Positions 26,221 through 34,662 of a DNA stretch of 64,000 nucleotides are shown here, in pieces. The notes under the pieces are model-generated. The model was not told the DNA's origin. It saw only the letters and a list, made by a program, of their open reading frames with translations, and made no database searches. This stretch comes from JACKAQ01 sp965227145. Lineage in GTDB: Bacteria > Calditrichota > Calditrichia > RBG-13-44-9 > J075. The translations under genes were made by a program, and so were the position numbers. Each line of letters starts with the position of its first letter. Position 1 is the stretch's first letter. The DNA lies in NCBI GenBank assembly GCA_965227145.1, contig OZ245730.1:2728001-2792000 (forward strand). The letters are read 5' to 3'.

Positions 26221-27621
26221 ATGTTTGCAATCATAGATTTAGAAACAACCGGGCTCGATCCCGGCACTGACCGGATTTTCGAAATTGCCATTTTGCAGTT
26301 CGACGGGCAGCAATTGACGGACAGTTTTTGCACGCTCGTCAATCCGGAATTTCAGCTGCTGCCGGGCATCGAACGGCTTACCGGCATTGTTGACAAACAG
26401 CTATCGGACGCACCAAAATTTTTCCAAATCGCCCGAAAAATTGTCGAATTAACCGAAAACCGAATTATCGTCGCGCACCATTCCCGGTTCGATTATGCTT
26501 TTTTGCGAAAAGAATTTTCGCGTTTGGGCTACAATTTCAGCAGACAGCAACTCTGTACCGAACGGCTCAGCCGCAAACTGTTGCCGGATTTTGGATCGTA
26601 TAAATTGAGCTATTTGTGCAAAAAACTGAACATTCCGTTGAACGGCGCGCACCGCGCATTGGCAGATGCGAACGCAACGCTGCTACTGTTTCAACACCTC
26701 CAGATTTTGGAAAAATGTCCGGTTTCCGAAACAGAATCGCTAAAAGAAAACATCCGCGAAAACATTTTACCACCGGGACTCAACCGCAATGACATCAACA
26801 AGTTGGCGGAAGATTGCGGTGTCTATTTTTTTTATGATGAACGCGACCGGTTGATTTACGTCGGTAAAAGCAAAAATATTCGCAAACGGGTGCAGAGTCA
26901 TTTTTCCGGCGATCTGAAATCGCAAAAATCACTAAAAATGAAGCACCACATCCGGCGCATCGATTACCAGATTACCGGCAGCGAACTGATTGCGCTGTTG
27001 CTGGAATCGGATTTGATAAAAACGCATCAGCCAGTTTTTAACCGAAGCCAGCGAACGATTCGCTATCGCTACGGGCTATTTTCCCAACTTTCTGCTGATG
27101 GATATTTGACGTTTTCGCTGCAGCGTTTTGGTCCGAAAGGACCGAACGGTATCGACGGGGAACTGGTAATCGCTTTCTCCAACAAAAAGCAGGCGCAATC
27201 GTTTCAGGATCGGATCATTGCAAAATACCGGTTGTGCCAAAAATTGTGCGGATTGTATAAAAATCGCGGACCGTGTTTCAATTATCATCTCAAATTGTGC
27301 AACGGTGCGTGCGTCGGCAGCGAATCGCCGGAGGATTACAACCTGCGCGCCAATCAGGCGATCGACCAGTTTTGTTACGATTTTCCGGATTTTCTGATTG
27401 TCACAAAAGGCAGAAATGCAGAGGAAAAAGGCGTGGTGCTCGTCCGGCAGGGGTTGTATCGCGGATTTGGTTTTCTCCCGGAAGATGCGATTTCAGCATC
27501 AGCAATGGAAGCTATTGGCGAACACATTCAGCAGCGCGCGGACAATCAGGATATTCGCAAAATCATCAACGCGTTTTTGGCAAAACACCCCAAAACCCGC
27601 ATTATTGCGTTGGATAAATAA
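26221..27621 (+). CDS. DnaQ exonuclease fused to a GIY-YIG (UvrC/Cho-like) nuclease
   Basis: A 466-residue fusion. Residues 1-160 are a DEDDh 3'-5' exonuclease: FAIIDLETTG carries D6 and E8, HSRFDYAF carries D91, and HRALADAN carries H144 and D149. Residues 197-285 are a GIY-YIG nuclease (CGVYFFYDERDRLIYVGKSKNIRKR, given here as the motif span 199-222), as in UvrC and Cho. The following Cys-rich part (KLCGLYKNRGPCFNYHLKLC, about 338-358) matches the Cho/UvrC-like region after the nuclease. The RNase-H-like half of UvrC is absent. Such fusions are known in several phyla and are thought to incise damaged DNA. ATG 26221 is preferred over GTG 26194. Confidence 0.9.
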   Translation: MFAIIDLETTGLDPGTDRIFEIAILQFDGQQLTDSFCTLVNPEFQLLPGIERLTGIVDKQLSDAPKFFQIARKIVELTENRIIVAHHSRFDYAFLRKEFSRLGYNFSRQQLCTERLSRKLLPDFGSYKLSYLCKKLNIPLNGAHRALADANATLLLFQHLQILEKCPVSETESLKENIRENILPPGLNRNDINKLAEDCGVYFFYDERDRLIYVGKSKNIRKRVQSHFSGDLKSQKSLKMKHHIRRIDYQITGSELIALLLESDLIKTHQPVFNRSQRTIRYRYGLFSQLSADGYLTFSLQRFGPKGPNGIDGELVIAFSNKKQAQSFQDRIIAKYRLCQKLCGLYKNRGPCFNYHLKLCNGACVGSESPEDYNLRANQAIDQFCYDFPDFLIVTKGRNAEEKGVVLVRQGLYRGFGFLPEDAISASAMEAIGEHIQQRADNQDIRKIINAFLAKHPKTRIIALDK

Positions 27622-27632
27622 AGATGTTGATC

Positions 27633-27670
27633 AAAAAAAAGCGCCAATCCAAATTTTTTTGAATTGGCGC
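27633..27670 (-). terminator. Rho-independent terminator of yicC
   Basis: Read on the minus strand, GCGCCAAT pairs with ATTGGCGC, followed by a run of eight T. It lies 38 bases after the yicC stop. On the plus strand the stem has no T run behind it. Confidence 0.88.
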
Positions 27671-27707
27671 AACTGCAAAATTTCAATGGTTAAAATTGTC
27701 TGCAATT

Positions 27708-28589
27708 TTATTCGATATTTTGAACCTGCTCGCGCATCCGCTCAATTTCTTCTTTAATGGCAACCACGCGGTGGCTGATCTCGATCAGTGTATTTTTGGA
27801 AGACATCGTGTTCGCTTCGCGATGCATTTCCTGCAAAATAAAATTGAGTTTTTTTCCGATGGGCGAACCCTGTTCCAAATCTTCTTTAAACAATTCGATG
27901 TGGCTGTTCAGCCGGACAATTTCTTCGCTAATATCCACACGATCGGAAATTAGCGCGACTTCCATTTCCAGCCGGTTGCGATCGAGCTTGTTGTCATCAA
28001 TCAGGTTTTTGAGCCGTTCCATCTGTTTCTGAAATTCCATTCGGGAGTTTTGGGCGGCGTAGGTTTGCACTTCGTTGCCCATTTGCATCACGTTGTTGAG
28101 GCGGCTGAGCATATCTTTTCGCAAATTTTCGCCCTCTTCGGATCGCGCAACGTTGAGTTGTTTGATGGTCTGAACCAGCAACTTCTCAACAACCTTTACT
28201 AATGAATCATCTGCAACGTTTTCCGCGATATTGAATAAATCTTTGAATTGCAGAAAATCGGAAATTTTTAACGGTTCTTTGATGTCCGCACTCATCCGGA
28301 GATCTTCCAGCAAACGGCGATACATTTTAACCAGCGGTGCGTTGATTTGCATCATATCCGGCAGAACTTCGGTTTCGGAAATTGTGATCACACAATTTAC
28401 TTTCGCCCGGTCAATATGCTTTCGGATCACGTTTTTAAACGCGTCTTCATAATTGCGCAATTGCTGCGGCAGTTTTAGGTAAATTTCCAAATAGCGAGAG
28501 TTAAGCGTTCTAAATTCGCAAGTGATTTCACCGTTGGATAACGCGCTTTTTTCGGTAGCGTAGCCGGTCATGCTGTAAATCGGTTTCAT
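27708..28589 (-). CDS. yicC: YicC family endoribonuclease
   Basis: A 293-residue cytoplasmic protein of the YicC/YloC family, recently shown in other bacteria to be endoribonucleases. The N-terminus MKPIYSMTGYATEKS is the family signature, with SxTGFA/YA near the start. LNSRYLEIYLKLP near residue 30 follows, and the C-terminal DUF1732 half ends in DRVDISEEIVRLNSHIELF and GKKLNFILQEMHREANTMSSK. The length matches the family. GGA precedes the ATG. It is followed by a clear terminator and has no operon partner here; in many genomes it precedes gmk, which is not in this window. Confidence 0.92.
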   Translation of the reverse strand: MKPIYSMTGYATEKSALSNGEITCEFRTLNSRYLEIYLKLPQQLRNYEDAFKNVIRKHIDRAKVNCVITISETEVLPDMMQINAPLVKMYRRLLEDLRMSADIKEPLKISDFLQFKDLFNIAENVADDSLVKVVEKLLVQTIKQLNVARSEEGENLRKDMLSRLNNVMQMGNEVQTYAAQNSRMEFQKQMERLKNLIDDNKLDRNRLEMEVALISDRVDISEEIVRLNSHIELFKEDLEQGSPIGKKLNFILQEMHREANTMSSKNTLIEISHRVVAIKEEIERMREQVQNIE

Positions 28590-29001
28590 AAATTTCCGTT
28601 TTGATTAAATATGAATGATATGATTTTTTCTACTCAACAAAATAAAAAGTGCCGAATTATTGCCCAAAAACCTAACTTGTGTTTAAATGGTTTGGCATCA
28701 AAAAATAGCATTATTTTTGCCAAAATAACGGGAAAATAAAAAATATACTGCGGTGTATTTGTTTTAGCAACATTTTTCCGCTCAACTCAAGGCGGTTTTA
28801 TCCGAAAAAGAATAAATCGATGTTTCCAGTTTCAATATTTTATTATTATTTAACCGTATTTTTGATAATTTCCGGGTCTGTTAAATTGAAAAACTTCTGT
28901 TCTCAAGACCGGCAATGTGTTATAATTGGACGGTCCAATCAAATAACTGCCTGTTTTTTTGAATAAAAATCATATCGTGTTTAGATTAAGGAGATCACCA
29001 A
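28590..29001. other. Long divergent upstream region of yicC and alpha-glucan phosphorylase
   Basis: No gene is supported in these 412 AT-rich bases. The only clear structure is the extended -10-like element and inverted repeat at 28918-28939. The leader between it and the phosphorylase ATG is about 65 bases and ends in the ribosome site AAGGAG. Confidence 0.5.
28918..28939 (+). promoter_or_regulatory. Putative extended -10 promoter with overlapping operator
   Basis: TGTTATAAT is a perfect extended -10 (TGnTATAAT). It overlaps a perfect inverted repeat ATTGGAC-G-GTCCAAT (28925-28939) centred near the expected transcription start. A repressor bound there would block transcription of the phosphorylase gene. 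No -35 match was seen. Confidence 0.45.
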
Positions 29002-31590
29002 ATGCAGTATGTTGGGTCTATTAAAGTTATTCCAGAATTGCCATCCGAGATTAAGCGGCTGGAAGAGCTGGCAAAGAATTTGTCATTCGCATGGACGCCG
29101 GAAGCGCGCCAGCTTTTTCGCCAGATTAATCCGGCGCTTTGGACAAAAACCAACCACAATCCCATAAAATTTTTGCGGGAAGTTCAACAGCGCGATCTGG
29201 ACCGCTGTGTGAATGATCCGGAATATTTGTCGATGTATAAACGGGTTGTCCGCGAATTTGACGAATACATTTCTGAAGAAAATACCTGGTATAAACAAAC
29301 CTTTCCAAAAGATCGCAATAAAGTAATTGCCTATTTTTCCGCTGAATTCGGGTTTCACGAATCGCTGCCCATTTATTCCGGCGGACTTGGCGTTTTGGCC
29401 GGCGATCATTTGAAATCTGCCAGCGATTTGGGATTACCGTTGGTTGGTGTGAGTTTGTTTTATCACCAAACCTATTTTACCCAGCAAATTGACGCACACG
29501 GCAATCAGATTGCGCTTTACATTCCGCACAACGGCAACGATTTACCGCTGCACAAAGTAACCAAAGAAAACGGTTCGGATTTGATTGTTACTGTCCCGTT
29601 GGGGCAGCGCGATGTTAAATTTGCCATTTGGCGAGCTCAAATCGGGCGCATTCCGGCATATTTGCTGGATGCGAATTTACCCGAAAATCCGCCGGAAGAT
29701 CGCATGATTACCGCCCGTTTGTATGGCGGCGATGAAGAAATGCGCATTTCACAGGAAATTTTGTTAGGCATGGGCGGTGTTCGCGCGCTCCGCGCGATGG
29801 GCATCGAACCACAAGCCTGGCACATGAACGAAGGGCACTCCGTTTTTCTGGCACTGGAACGTATTCGCCAATTGGTGAAAGAGAAAAAAATGTCCTTTTA
29901 CCAGGCATTGGAAGCTGTCGCCAGCAATACGATTTTTACCACGCACACACCGGTTCCCGCTGGTAACGATGCATTCCCGCTCCATTTTGTTGAAAAATTT
30001 TTCCAGCGCTATTGGGAATCCGTTGGCATTCGCCGCTATCAATTTATGGAATTGGGCTCGCAAGTGCAGCCGGAAGGTTACGAGATTTTCAACCTGACCG
30101 TGCTTTCTCTGAAACTATCCAAATTCCGCAATGGCGTGAGTAAGCTTCACGGCAGCGTTTCGCGGAATTTGTGGAAAGATGTGTGGTCCGGCATTCCGGT
30201 GGATGAAATTCCCATCGGGCATATCACCAACGGTGTGCATGCCAGCACCTGGACAGTTTACGCGATGCGCAAATTATACGAAAAACATTTGAGCCCGGAT
30301 TGGCACGAGCATGTAGATGAGCCGGTATATTGGCGCGGCGTTTTCGGCATTCCGGATCAGGAATTGTGGGATGCCAAAAACAGTGTCAAACAAATCATGC
30401 TCAACCATGTTCGCGAACGTATCCGCTCACAAAATTTGCGAAACAAAGTGGGCACTTTGCATCTCCACCGGTTGGAAGACATGCTCGATCCGAACATTCT
30501 CACCATCGGATTTGCACGCCGTTTTGCAACATACAAACGTGCGATGCTCATTTTCCGCGATAAAGAGCGCCTCAAACGCATTCTCAACAATCCCGAACGA
30601 CCGGTTCAACTGGTGTTCTCCGGAAAGGCACACCCGAAAGATATGGGTGGTCAGGAATTGATTCGTTTTGTGAGCACATTAGCTGCAGAAGAAGGTTTCC
30701 GCGGCAGGGTTTTCTTTGTGGAAAATTATGATATGAGTGTTGCCCGCGACCTGATTTCTGGTGTTGACGTGTGGTTAAACAACCCTCGCCGACCGCAGGA
30801 AGCATCCGGAACCAGCGGACAAAAAGTCGGGCTGAACGGTGGAATCAACTTCTCCGTTCTCGATGGCTGGTGGGTCGAAGGCTATAACGGCAAAAACGGG
30901 TTTGCTTTTGGCGATCGCGAGGATTACCGTAGTTTGGAAGAATTGGACAATTGGGACAGCGAAGCCATTTACGATATCATGGAAAATGATCTCGCCCCGA
31001 TTTATTACAAACGCGGCGCGGATGGCTTGCCGACCGATTGGATCAAAATGATGAAACACTCCATTGCCAGCGTGATGCCGAATTTCAACACACACCGGAT
31101 GGTGAAAGATTATGTCAATCAACTGTATCAACCGGCGATCCGGCAGGGCGAAAAATATAGCCAGGATAGCTATCAGCTTGCCAAAGAATACGCCGCATGG
31201 TGCGAAAAAATGCAACAACAATGGATGAATGTTCACGTTGAACTGACAGATATGAATTTGAACGAAGAAATTGTTCTGCAATACAACGATCCGCTGAAAA
31301 TTCGTGCGAAAATCAAAATCGGTGAAATCGATCCTGCAGATGTTAAAGTTCAGGTTTATCTCTTCAAAGAGCGCACGGACGCATTGCACAACGATGAATT
31401 TGAACTGGTGGATATGAATCGCAAAAAACAGCTCGAAGACGGTGCATACGTTTACGAGGCTGCGATAACGCCATCGAACAGCGGTAATTATCGCTTTACG
31501 ATCCGGGTGCTGCCATTCAACAAATCGATGCCAAATCCGGTGGAACTGGGATTGATTCGTTGGCTCGAACAACCGCAATTTCACGGATAA
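29002..31590 (+). CDS. glgP: Alpha-glucan (glycogen) phosphorylase
   Basis: An 862-residue GT35 enzyme of the short bacterial/archaeal class (TIGR02094). It releases glucose 1-phosphate from glycogen or maltodextrin using PLP and phosphate. The N-terminal DUF3417-like helical part (LKRLEELAKNLSFAWTPEA-like, about 15-110) precedes the catalytic core. YFSAEFGFHESLPIYSGGLG (about 112-131) and WHMNEGHSVF (about 273) are family motifs. NPRRPQEASGTSGQKVGLNG near residue 595-615 is the PLP and phosphate region of this class. The C-terminal ~100 residues form a beta-rich extension. It is a monocistron with a strong ribosome site (AGGAG) and its own terminator. Expression may be set by the operator just upstream. 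Confidence 0.93.
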   Translation: MQYVGSIKVIPELPSEIKRLEELAKNLSFAWTPEARQLFRQINPALWTKTNHNPIKFLREVQQRDLDRCVNDPEYLSMYKRVVREFDEYISEENTWYKQTFPKDRNKVIAYFSAEFGFHESLPIYSGGLGVLAGDHLKSASDLGLPLVGVSLFYHQTYFTQQIDAHGNQIALYIPHNGNDLPLHKVTKENGSDLIVTVPLGQRDVKFAIWRAQIGRIPAYLLDANLPENPPEDRMITARLYGGDEEMRISQEILLGMGGVRALRAMGIEPQAWHMNEGHSVFLALERIRQLVKEKKMSFYQALEAVASNTIFTTHTPVPAGNDAFPLHFVEKFFQRYWESVGIRRYQFMELGSQVQPEGYEIFNLTVLSLKLSKFRNGVSKLHGSVSRNLWKDVWSGIPVDEIPIGHITNGVHASTWTVYAMRKLYEKHLSPDWHEHVDEPVYWRGVFGIPDQELWDAKNSVKQIMLNHVRERIRSQNLRNKVGTLHLHRLEDMLDPNILTIGFARRFATYKRAMLIFRDKERLKRILNNPERPVQLVFSGKAHPKDMGGQELIRFVSTLAAEEGFRGRVFFVENYDMSVARDLISGVDVWLNNPRRPQEASGTSGQKVGLNGGINFSVLDGWWVEGYNGKNGFAFGDREDYRSLEELDNWDSEAIYDIMENDLAPIYYKRGADGLPTDWIKMMKHSIASVMPNFNTHRMVKDYVNQLYQPAIRQGEKYSQDSYQLAKEYAAWCEKMQQQWMNVHVELTDMNLNEEIVLQYNDPLKIRAKIKIGEIDPADVKVQVYLFKERTDALHNDEFELVDMNRKKQLEDGAYVYEAAITPSNSGNYRFTIRVLPFNKSMPNPVELGLIRWLEQPQFHG

Positions 31591-31607
31591 TCACCATTCT
31601 CAACAAT

Positions 31608-31646
31608 AAAAAAAGCCCGCTTTTGGAAACGAAAGCGGGCTTTTTT
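31608..31646. terminator. Bidirectional terminator between glgP and mtgA
   Basis: AAAAAAGCCCGCTTT pairs with GAAAGCGGGCTTTTTT across a short loop. The A run on one side and T run on the other allow it to work for both the plus-strand phosphorylase and the convergent minus-strand mtgA. Confidence 0.92.
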
Positions 31647-31670
31647 ATTGATTAATTTTTGGTCAAGTCG

Positions 31671-32435
31671 TCAAAATCCGCCGCCGAAAAAGGTATTCAA
31701 CGTATCTTTATTGAACAAATATTCTTCCTCGGTAATATCATCGTAGGCTCGCAAGCGGTTCAAAATGACGCGCGAACGCCAGCGCAATTCCCGTCCGGAT
31801 TGGGTTGGATTCATGCGAAGAGGATTGGGAATTATCGCGACGAGCCGAACCATTTCATCTAATGTCAGTTCGGAAATGCTTTTCCTAAAATATTTTTGGG
31901 ATGCTTTTTCGACACCGAAAACGCCATCGCCAAATTCAATTACATTGAGATATATTTCAATAATCCGTGATTTGGACAGATTTTCCTCAAGTTTTTTGGC
32001 GATGAAATATTCACGAATTTTACGGACATACGATCGTTCCGGCGTGAGAAACAAATTTTTTGCCGTTTGTTGAGTGATAGTGCTCGCTCCGCGAAACGGT
32101 TTACCGGATTTCCAGCTTTCATCGAGCGCTTTTTCTAATTCTTCCCAATCTACGCCTTCGTGTCCCCAAAATCCGGCGTCCTCGCTGAGCGTTACCGTAC
32201 GGACAAATATTTCGGGAATCTGCTGGTATGGCTGCCATTGTTGTTTGACAGCATATTTTTTGCCGGCAGCTTCTGCTTCCGCTTTGCGAAAGTCCATTAG
32301 CGATGTAGTTGTGGGATTTTCTTTTTTGAGATATGCGACATCGGGAATGCTGAGCCAAATGTAACCCGCAAACACCGCAAAGCAACCGATCAGAATTACG
32401 ATTGCGATCAACACTATTTTGATAAATCTTTTCAT
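31671..32435 (-). CDS. mtgA: Monofunctional peptidoglycan glycosyltransferase
   Basis: A 254-residue inner membrane GT51 enzyme that polymerises lipid II into glycan strands in the periplasm. One membrane anchor (IKIVLIAIVILIGCFAVFAGYIWL, residues 5-28, described as a span) is followed by the catalytic domain. TLSEDAGFWGHEGVDW contains the catalytic Glu (E85). FRGASTITQQTAKNLFL and RKIREYFIAKKLE are the second and third family motifs, and NVIEFGDGVFGVEKAS the fourth. There is no transpeptidase domain. The ATG at 32435 comes right after the T run of a terminator-like hairpin; ATG 32462, inside that hairpin, would add nine residues. Confidence 0.9.
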   Translation of the reverse strand: MKRFIKIVLIAIVILIGCFAVFAGYIWLSIPDVAYLKKENPTTTSLMDFRKAEAEAAGKKYAVKQQWQPYQQIPEIFVRTVTLSEDAGFWGHEGVDWEELEKALDESWKSGKPFRGASTITQQTAKNLFLTPERSYVRKIREYFIAKKLEENLSKSRIIEIYLNVIEFGDGVFGVEKASQKYFRKSISELTLDEMVRLVAIIPNPLRMNPTQSGRELRWRSRVILNRLRAYDDITEEEYLFNKDTLNTFFGGGF

Positions 32436-32466
32436 AAAAACAAAACGGGATACCGAAAGCATCCCG
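32436..32466 (-). terminator. Terminator-like hairpin after the epimerase gene, abutting the mtgA start
   Basis: On the minus strand CGGGAT pairs with ATCCCG around a 9-base loop, then TTTTGTTTTT. The next base begins the ATG of mtgA. It probably ends the methylmalonyl-CoA epimerase transcript, or attenuates read-through into mtgA. Confidence 0.75.
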
Positions 32467-32492
32467 CCATTAAGTTCAATATAAACAACAGG

Positions 32493-32897
32493 TTATTTTT
32501 CCTGCGACAGCTCCAGTAAAATGCCGTTCATGCTTTTTGGATGCACAAATGCAATCTGTTTTCCTTCAGCGCCGGTTTTGGGCTGTTCGTCGATTAGCTG
32601 GATGCCATTGGCTTTCATATTTGCCAAAACGCTGTGGATATCGGCAACACCAACACAGAGGTGGTGCATGCCCTCTCCTCTTTTTTCCAAAAATTTTGCG
32701 ATCGGGGAATCCGGCGATGTTGGTTCGAGATACTCAATATTCGATTGCCCAACTTTGAAACCAACTACTTTTACTTTTTGCTCAGGCACTTCTTCTTCAA
32801 AAACCGGCGTTAAACCGAGCACATCTTTATACATTTTTTTAACGGAATCGAGCGAGTGAACGGCAACGCCAACGTGGTCTATTTTTTCATATTGCAT
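32493..32897 (-). CDS. mce: Methylmalonyl-CoA epimerase
   Basis: A 134-residue glyoxalase/VOC-fold metalloenzyme that interconverts (S)- and (R)-methylmalonyl-CoA in propionate metabolism. Family features are EKIDHVGVAVHSLDSVKKMY (metal His in DHVG), VGFKVGQSNIEYLEP with the second ligand region, GEGMHHLCVGVADIHSVL with the third His, and LLELSQE with the final Glu. NGIQLIDEQPKTGAEGKQIAFVHP is also typical of TIGR03081. The length is normal. No mutase gene is adjacent. It lies 29 bases after guaB's stop on the same strand. Confidence 0.93.
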   Translation of the reverse strand: MQYEKIDHVGVAVHSLDSVKKMYKDVLGLTPVFEEEVPEQKVKVVGFKVGQSNIEYLEPTSPDSPIAKFLEKRGEGMHHLCVGVADIHSVLANMKANGIQLIDEQPKTGAEGKQIAFVHPKSMNGILLELSQEK

Positions 32898-32926
32898 AAT
32901 TTAGCCCCGATCGGTTTATTCAAGAA

Positions 32927-34393
32927 TCAAGAACTGCGCAATTTGTAGTTTGGCGATTCTTTGGTAATTTCAACATTGTGGGGATGGCTTTCGCGCATTC
33001 CGGCGCCGGTTATTTTGATAAAGCGGGATTTTTGCTGCAACTCAGCAATTGTTTGGCATCCGGTATATCCCATAGCGGAGCGCAGTCCGCCGAGCATTTG
33101 GAAAATGATGTCGCCGACATGTCCGCTGTAAGGCACGCGTCCCTCAATTCCTTCCGGAACGAGTTTGTCCGCTTCGGTAACTTCTCCCTGAAAATAACGG
33201 TCGCGGCTGCCTTGCTGCATGGCGCCCAACGAGCCCATGCCGCGCACCTGTTTGTAGCGTCGCCCATCCAATAAAATGGATTCGCTGGGGCTTTCTTCCG
33301 ATCCGGCGAACAGGCTGCCGATCATCACCGTATCTGCGCCGGCGGCAAGTGCTTTCACAATGTCGCCGGTGTGTTTGATGCCACCATCGGCGATTAACGG
33401 AATGCCGGCTGCACTGGTGGCTTTGTGCACTTCCATAATTGCAGAAATTTGCGGAACGCCAACACCGGTAACAATTCGCGTTGTGCAAATGGAACCGGGT
33501 CCGATGCCTACTTTTACGGCATCTACACCGGCGTCTATTAATGCCTTTGCCGCTTCGTAAGTTGCTATATTTCCTGCAATTAACGCGACATCGCCATATT
33601 GTTTTTTGAAATTCGCAACTGAATCGATAACCTTTTGGGAATGCCCGTGTGCGGTGTCAATCACGATAACATCAACGCCGCGCTCGATCAATTTTGCGGC
33701 GCGAACCAACCCGTCTTCGCCAACGCCGGTTGCAGCGCCAACCCGCAATCTGCCGAAGTTATCTTTGCAGGCAGCCGGGTAATCTTGTTTTTTCTGAATA
33801 TCTTTAACGGTGAGCAAGCCTTTCAATTCACCGGCCTCATTTACGACCAACAATTTTTCGATGCGGTGTTTTTGGAGGATGGCTTTGGCTTGTTCGAGCG
33901 TTGTGCCCACCGGTGCGGTAACCAGATTTTCTTTGGTCATCAGGTTGTCAATCGGTTGATCGATATTTTGTTCGAAACGCAAATCGCGATTGGTGATAAT
34001 ACCGACCAACCGTTTTCCCTCGACAATCGGGATGCCGGAGATATGGTATTTTCCCATAACTTCCAACGCAGCGCGAATCGGGCGATCGGCAGTCAGCGTA
34101 ATCGGATCGATAATCATACCGCTTTCCGAGCGCTTCACCAAATCGATTTGGGTCGCTTGTGCTTCCAGTGACATATTTTTATGAATGATGCCGATGCCGC
34201 CTTCACGGGCAATCGCAATTGCCATCGCAGATTCTGTCACAGTGTCCATCGCCGCAGAAAGCAACGGCGAATTCAACCGGATTTTATTTGTCAGACGTGT
34301 GCTTAAATCCGCGTCCTTCGGCAAAATTTTAGAATGCGCCGGCTGGAGCAACACATCATCAAATGTCAGTCCTTCATACACAACTTTTGTCAT
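32927..34393 (-). CDS. guaB: IMP dehydrogenase
   Basis: A 488-residue enzyme that oxidises IMP to XMP with NAD+, the committed step of GMP synthesis. EGLTFDDVLLQPAHSKILP starts the barrel. Two CBS domains (about 90-205, with DRPIRAALEVMGKYHISGIPIVEG) are inserted in it. GPGSICTTRIVTGVG near residue 305 holds the catalytic Cys. ADGGIKHTGDIVKALAAGADTVMIGSLFAG and RGMGSLGAM are the phosphate and flap regions. ATG 34393 follows GGAGA seven bases upstream. The upstream region holds a TTGCGTT/AACGCAA inverted repeat. The next gene downstream is mce. Confidence 0.95.
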   Translation of the reverse strand: MTKVVYEGLTFDDVLLQPAHSKILPKDADLSTRLTNKIRLNSPLLSAAMDTVTESAMAIAIAREGGIGIIHKNMSLEAQATQIDLVKRSESGMIIDPITLTADRPIRAALEVMGKYHISGIPIVEGKRLVGIITNRDLRFEQNIDQPIDNLMTKENLVTAPVGTTLEQAKAILQKHRIEKLLVVNEAGELKGLLTVKDIQKKQDYPAACKDNFGRLRVGAATGVGEDGLVRAAKLIERGVDVIVIDTAHGHSQKVIDSVANFKKQYGDVALIAGNIATYEAAKALIDAGVDAVKVGIGPGSICTTRIVTGVGVPQISAIMEVHKATSAAGIPLIADGGIKHTGDIVKALAAGADTVMIGSLFAGSEESPSESILLDGRRYKQVRGMGSLGAMQQGSRDRYFQGEVTEADKLVPEGIEGRVPYSGHVGDIIFQMLGGLRSAMGYTGCQTIAELQQKSRFIKITGAGMRESHPHNVEITKESPNYKLRSS

Positions 34394-34515
34394 GCCCTTC
34401 TCCTGGGTCTTTGTTTGCTGCACAATTTAATAAGTGAAGCGGATAGCACAACATTATTTTCAAAATAGTTACGGGTCGATCCAACAGGTTTTGGTCATGT
34501 TACATGCGATGTATG

Positions 34516-34531
34516 TTGCGTTAAAACGCAA
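34516..34531. promoter_or_regulatory. Inverted repeat between guaB and the zinc-ribbon gene
   Basis: TTGCGTT-AA-AACGCAA, perfect 7-bp arms with a 2-base spacer. A third TTGCGTT lies at 34542-34548. It sits 120 bases before guaB and 130 before the divergent gene. The half-sites recall the hexamers of PurR operators but in the opposite arrangement. Confidence 0.35.
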
Positions 34532-34662
34532 TTGCATTTTTTTGCGTTATAACACACAAATTTCTGGATTTAGGGTTAAATTAGTATTCGAAGTCGAATA
34601 AAATTTGTAAACGTTTAAATCGTTGACAACAGCCATCAACAACAAAGCTCCGGAGGTTACGG

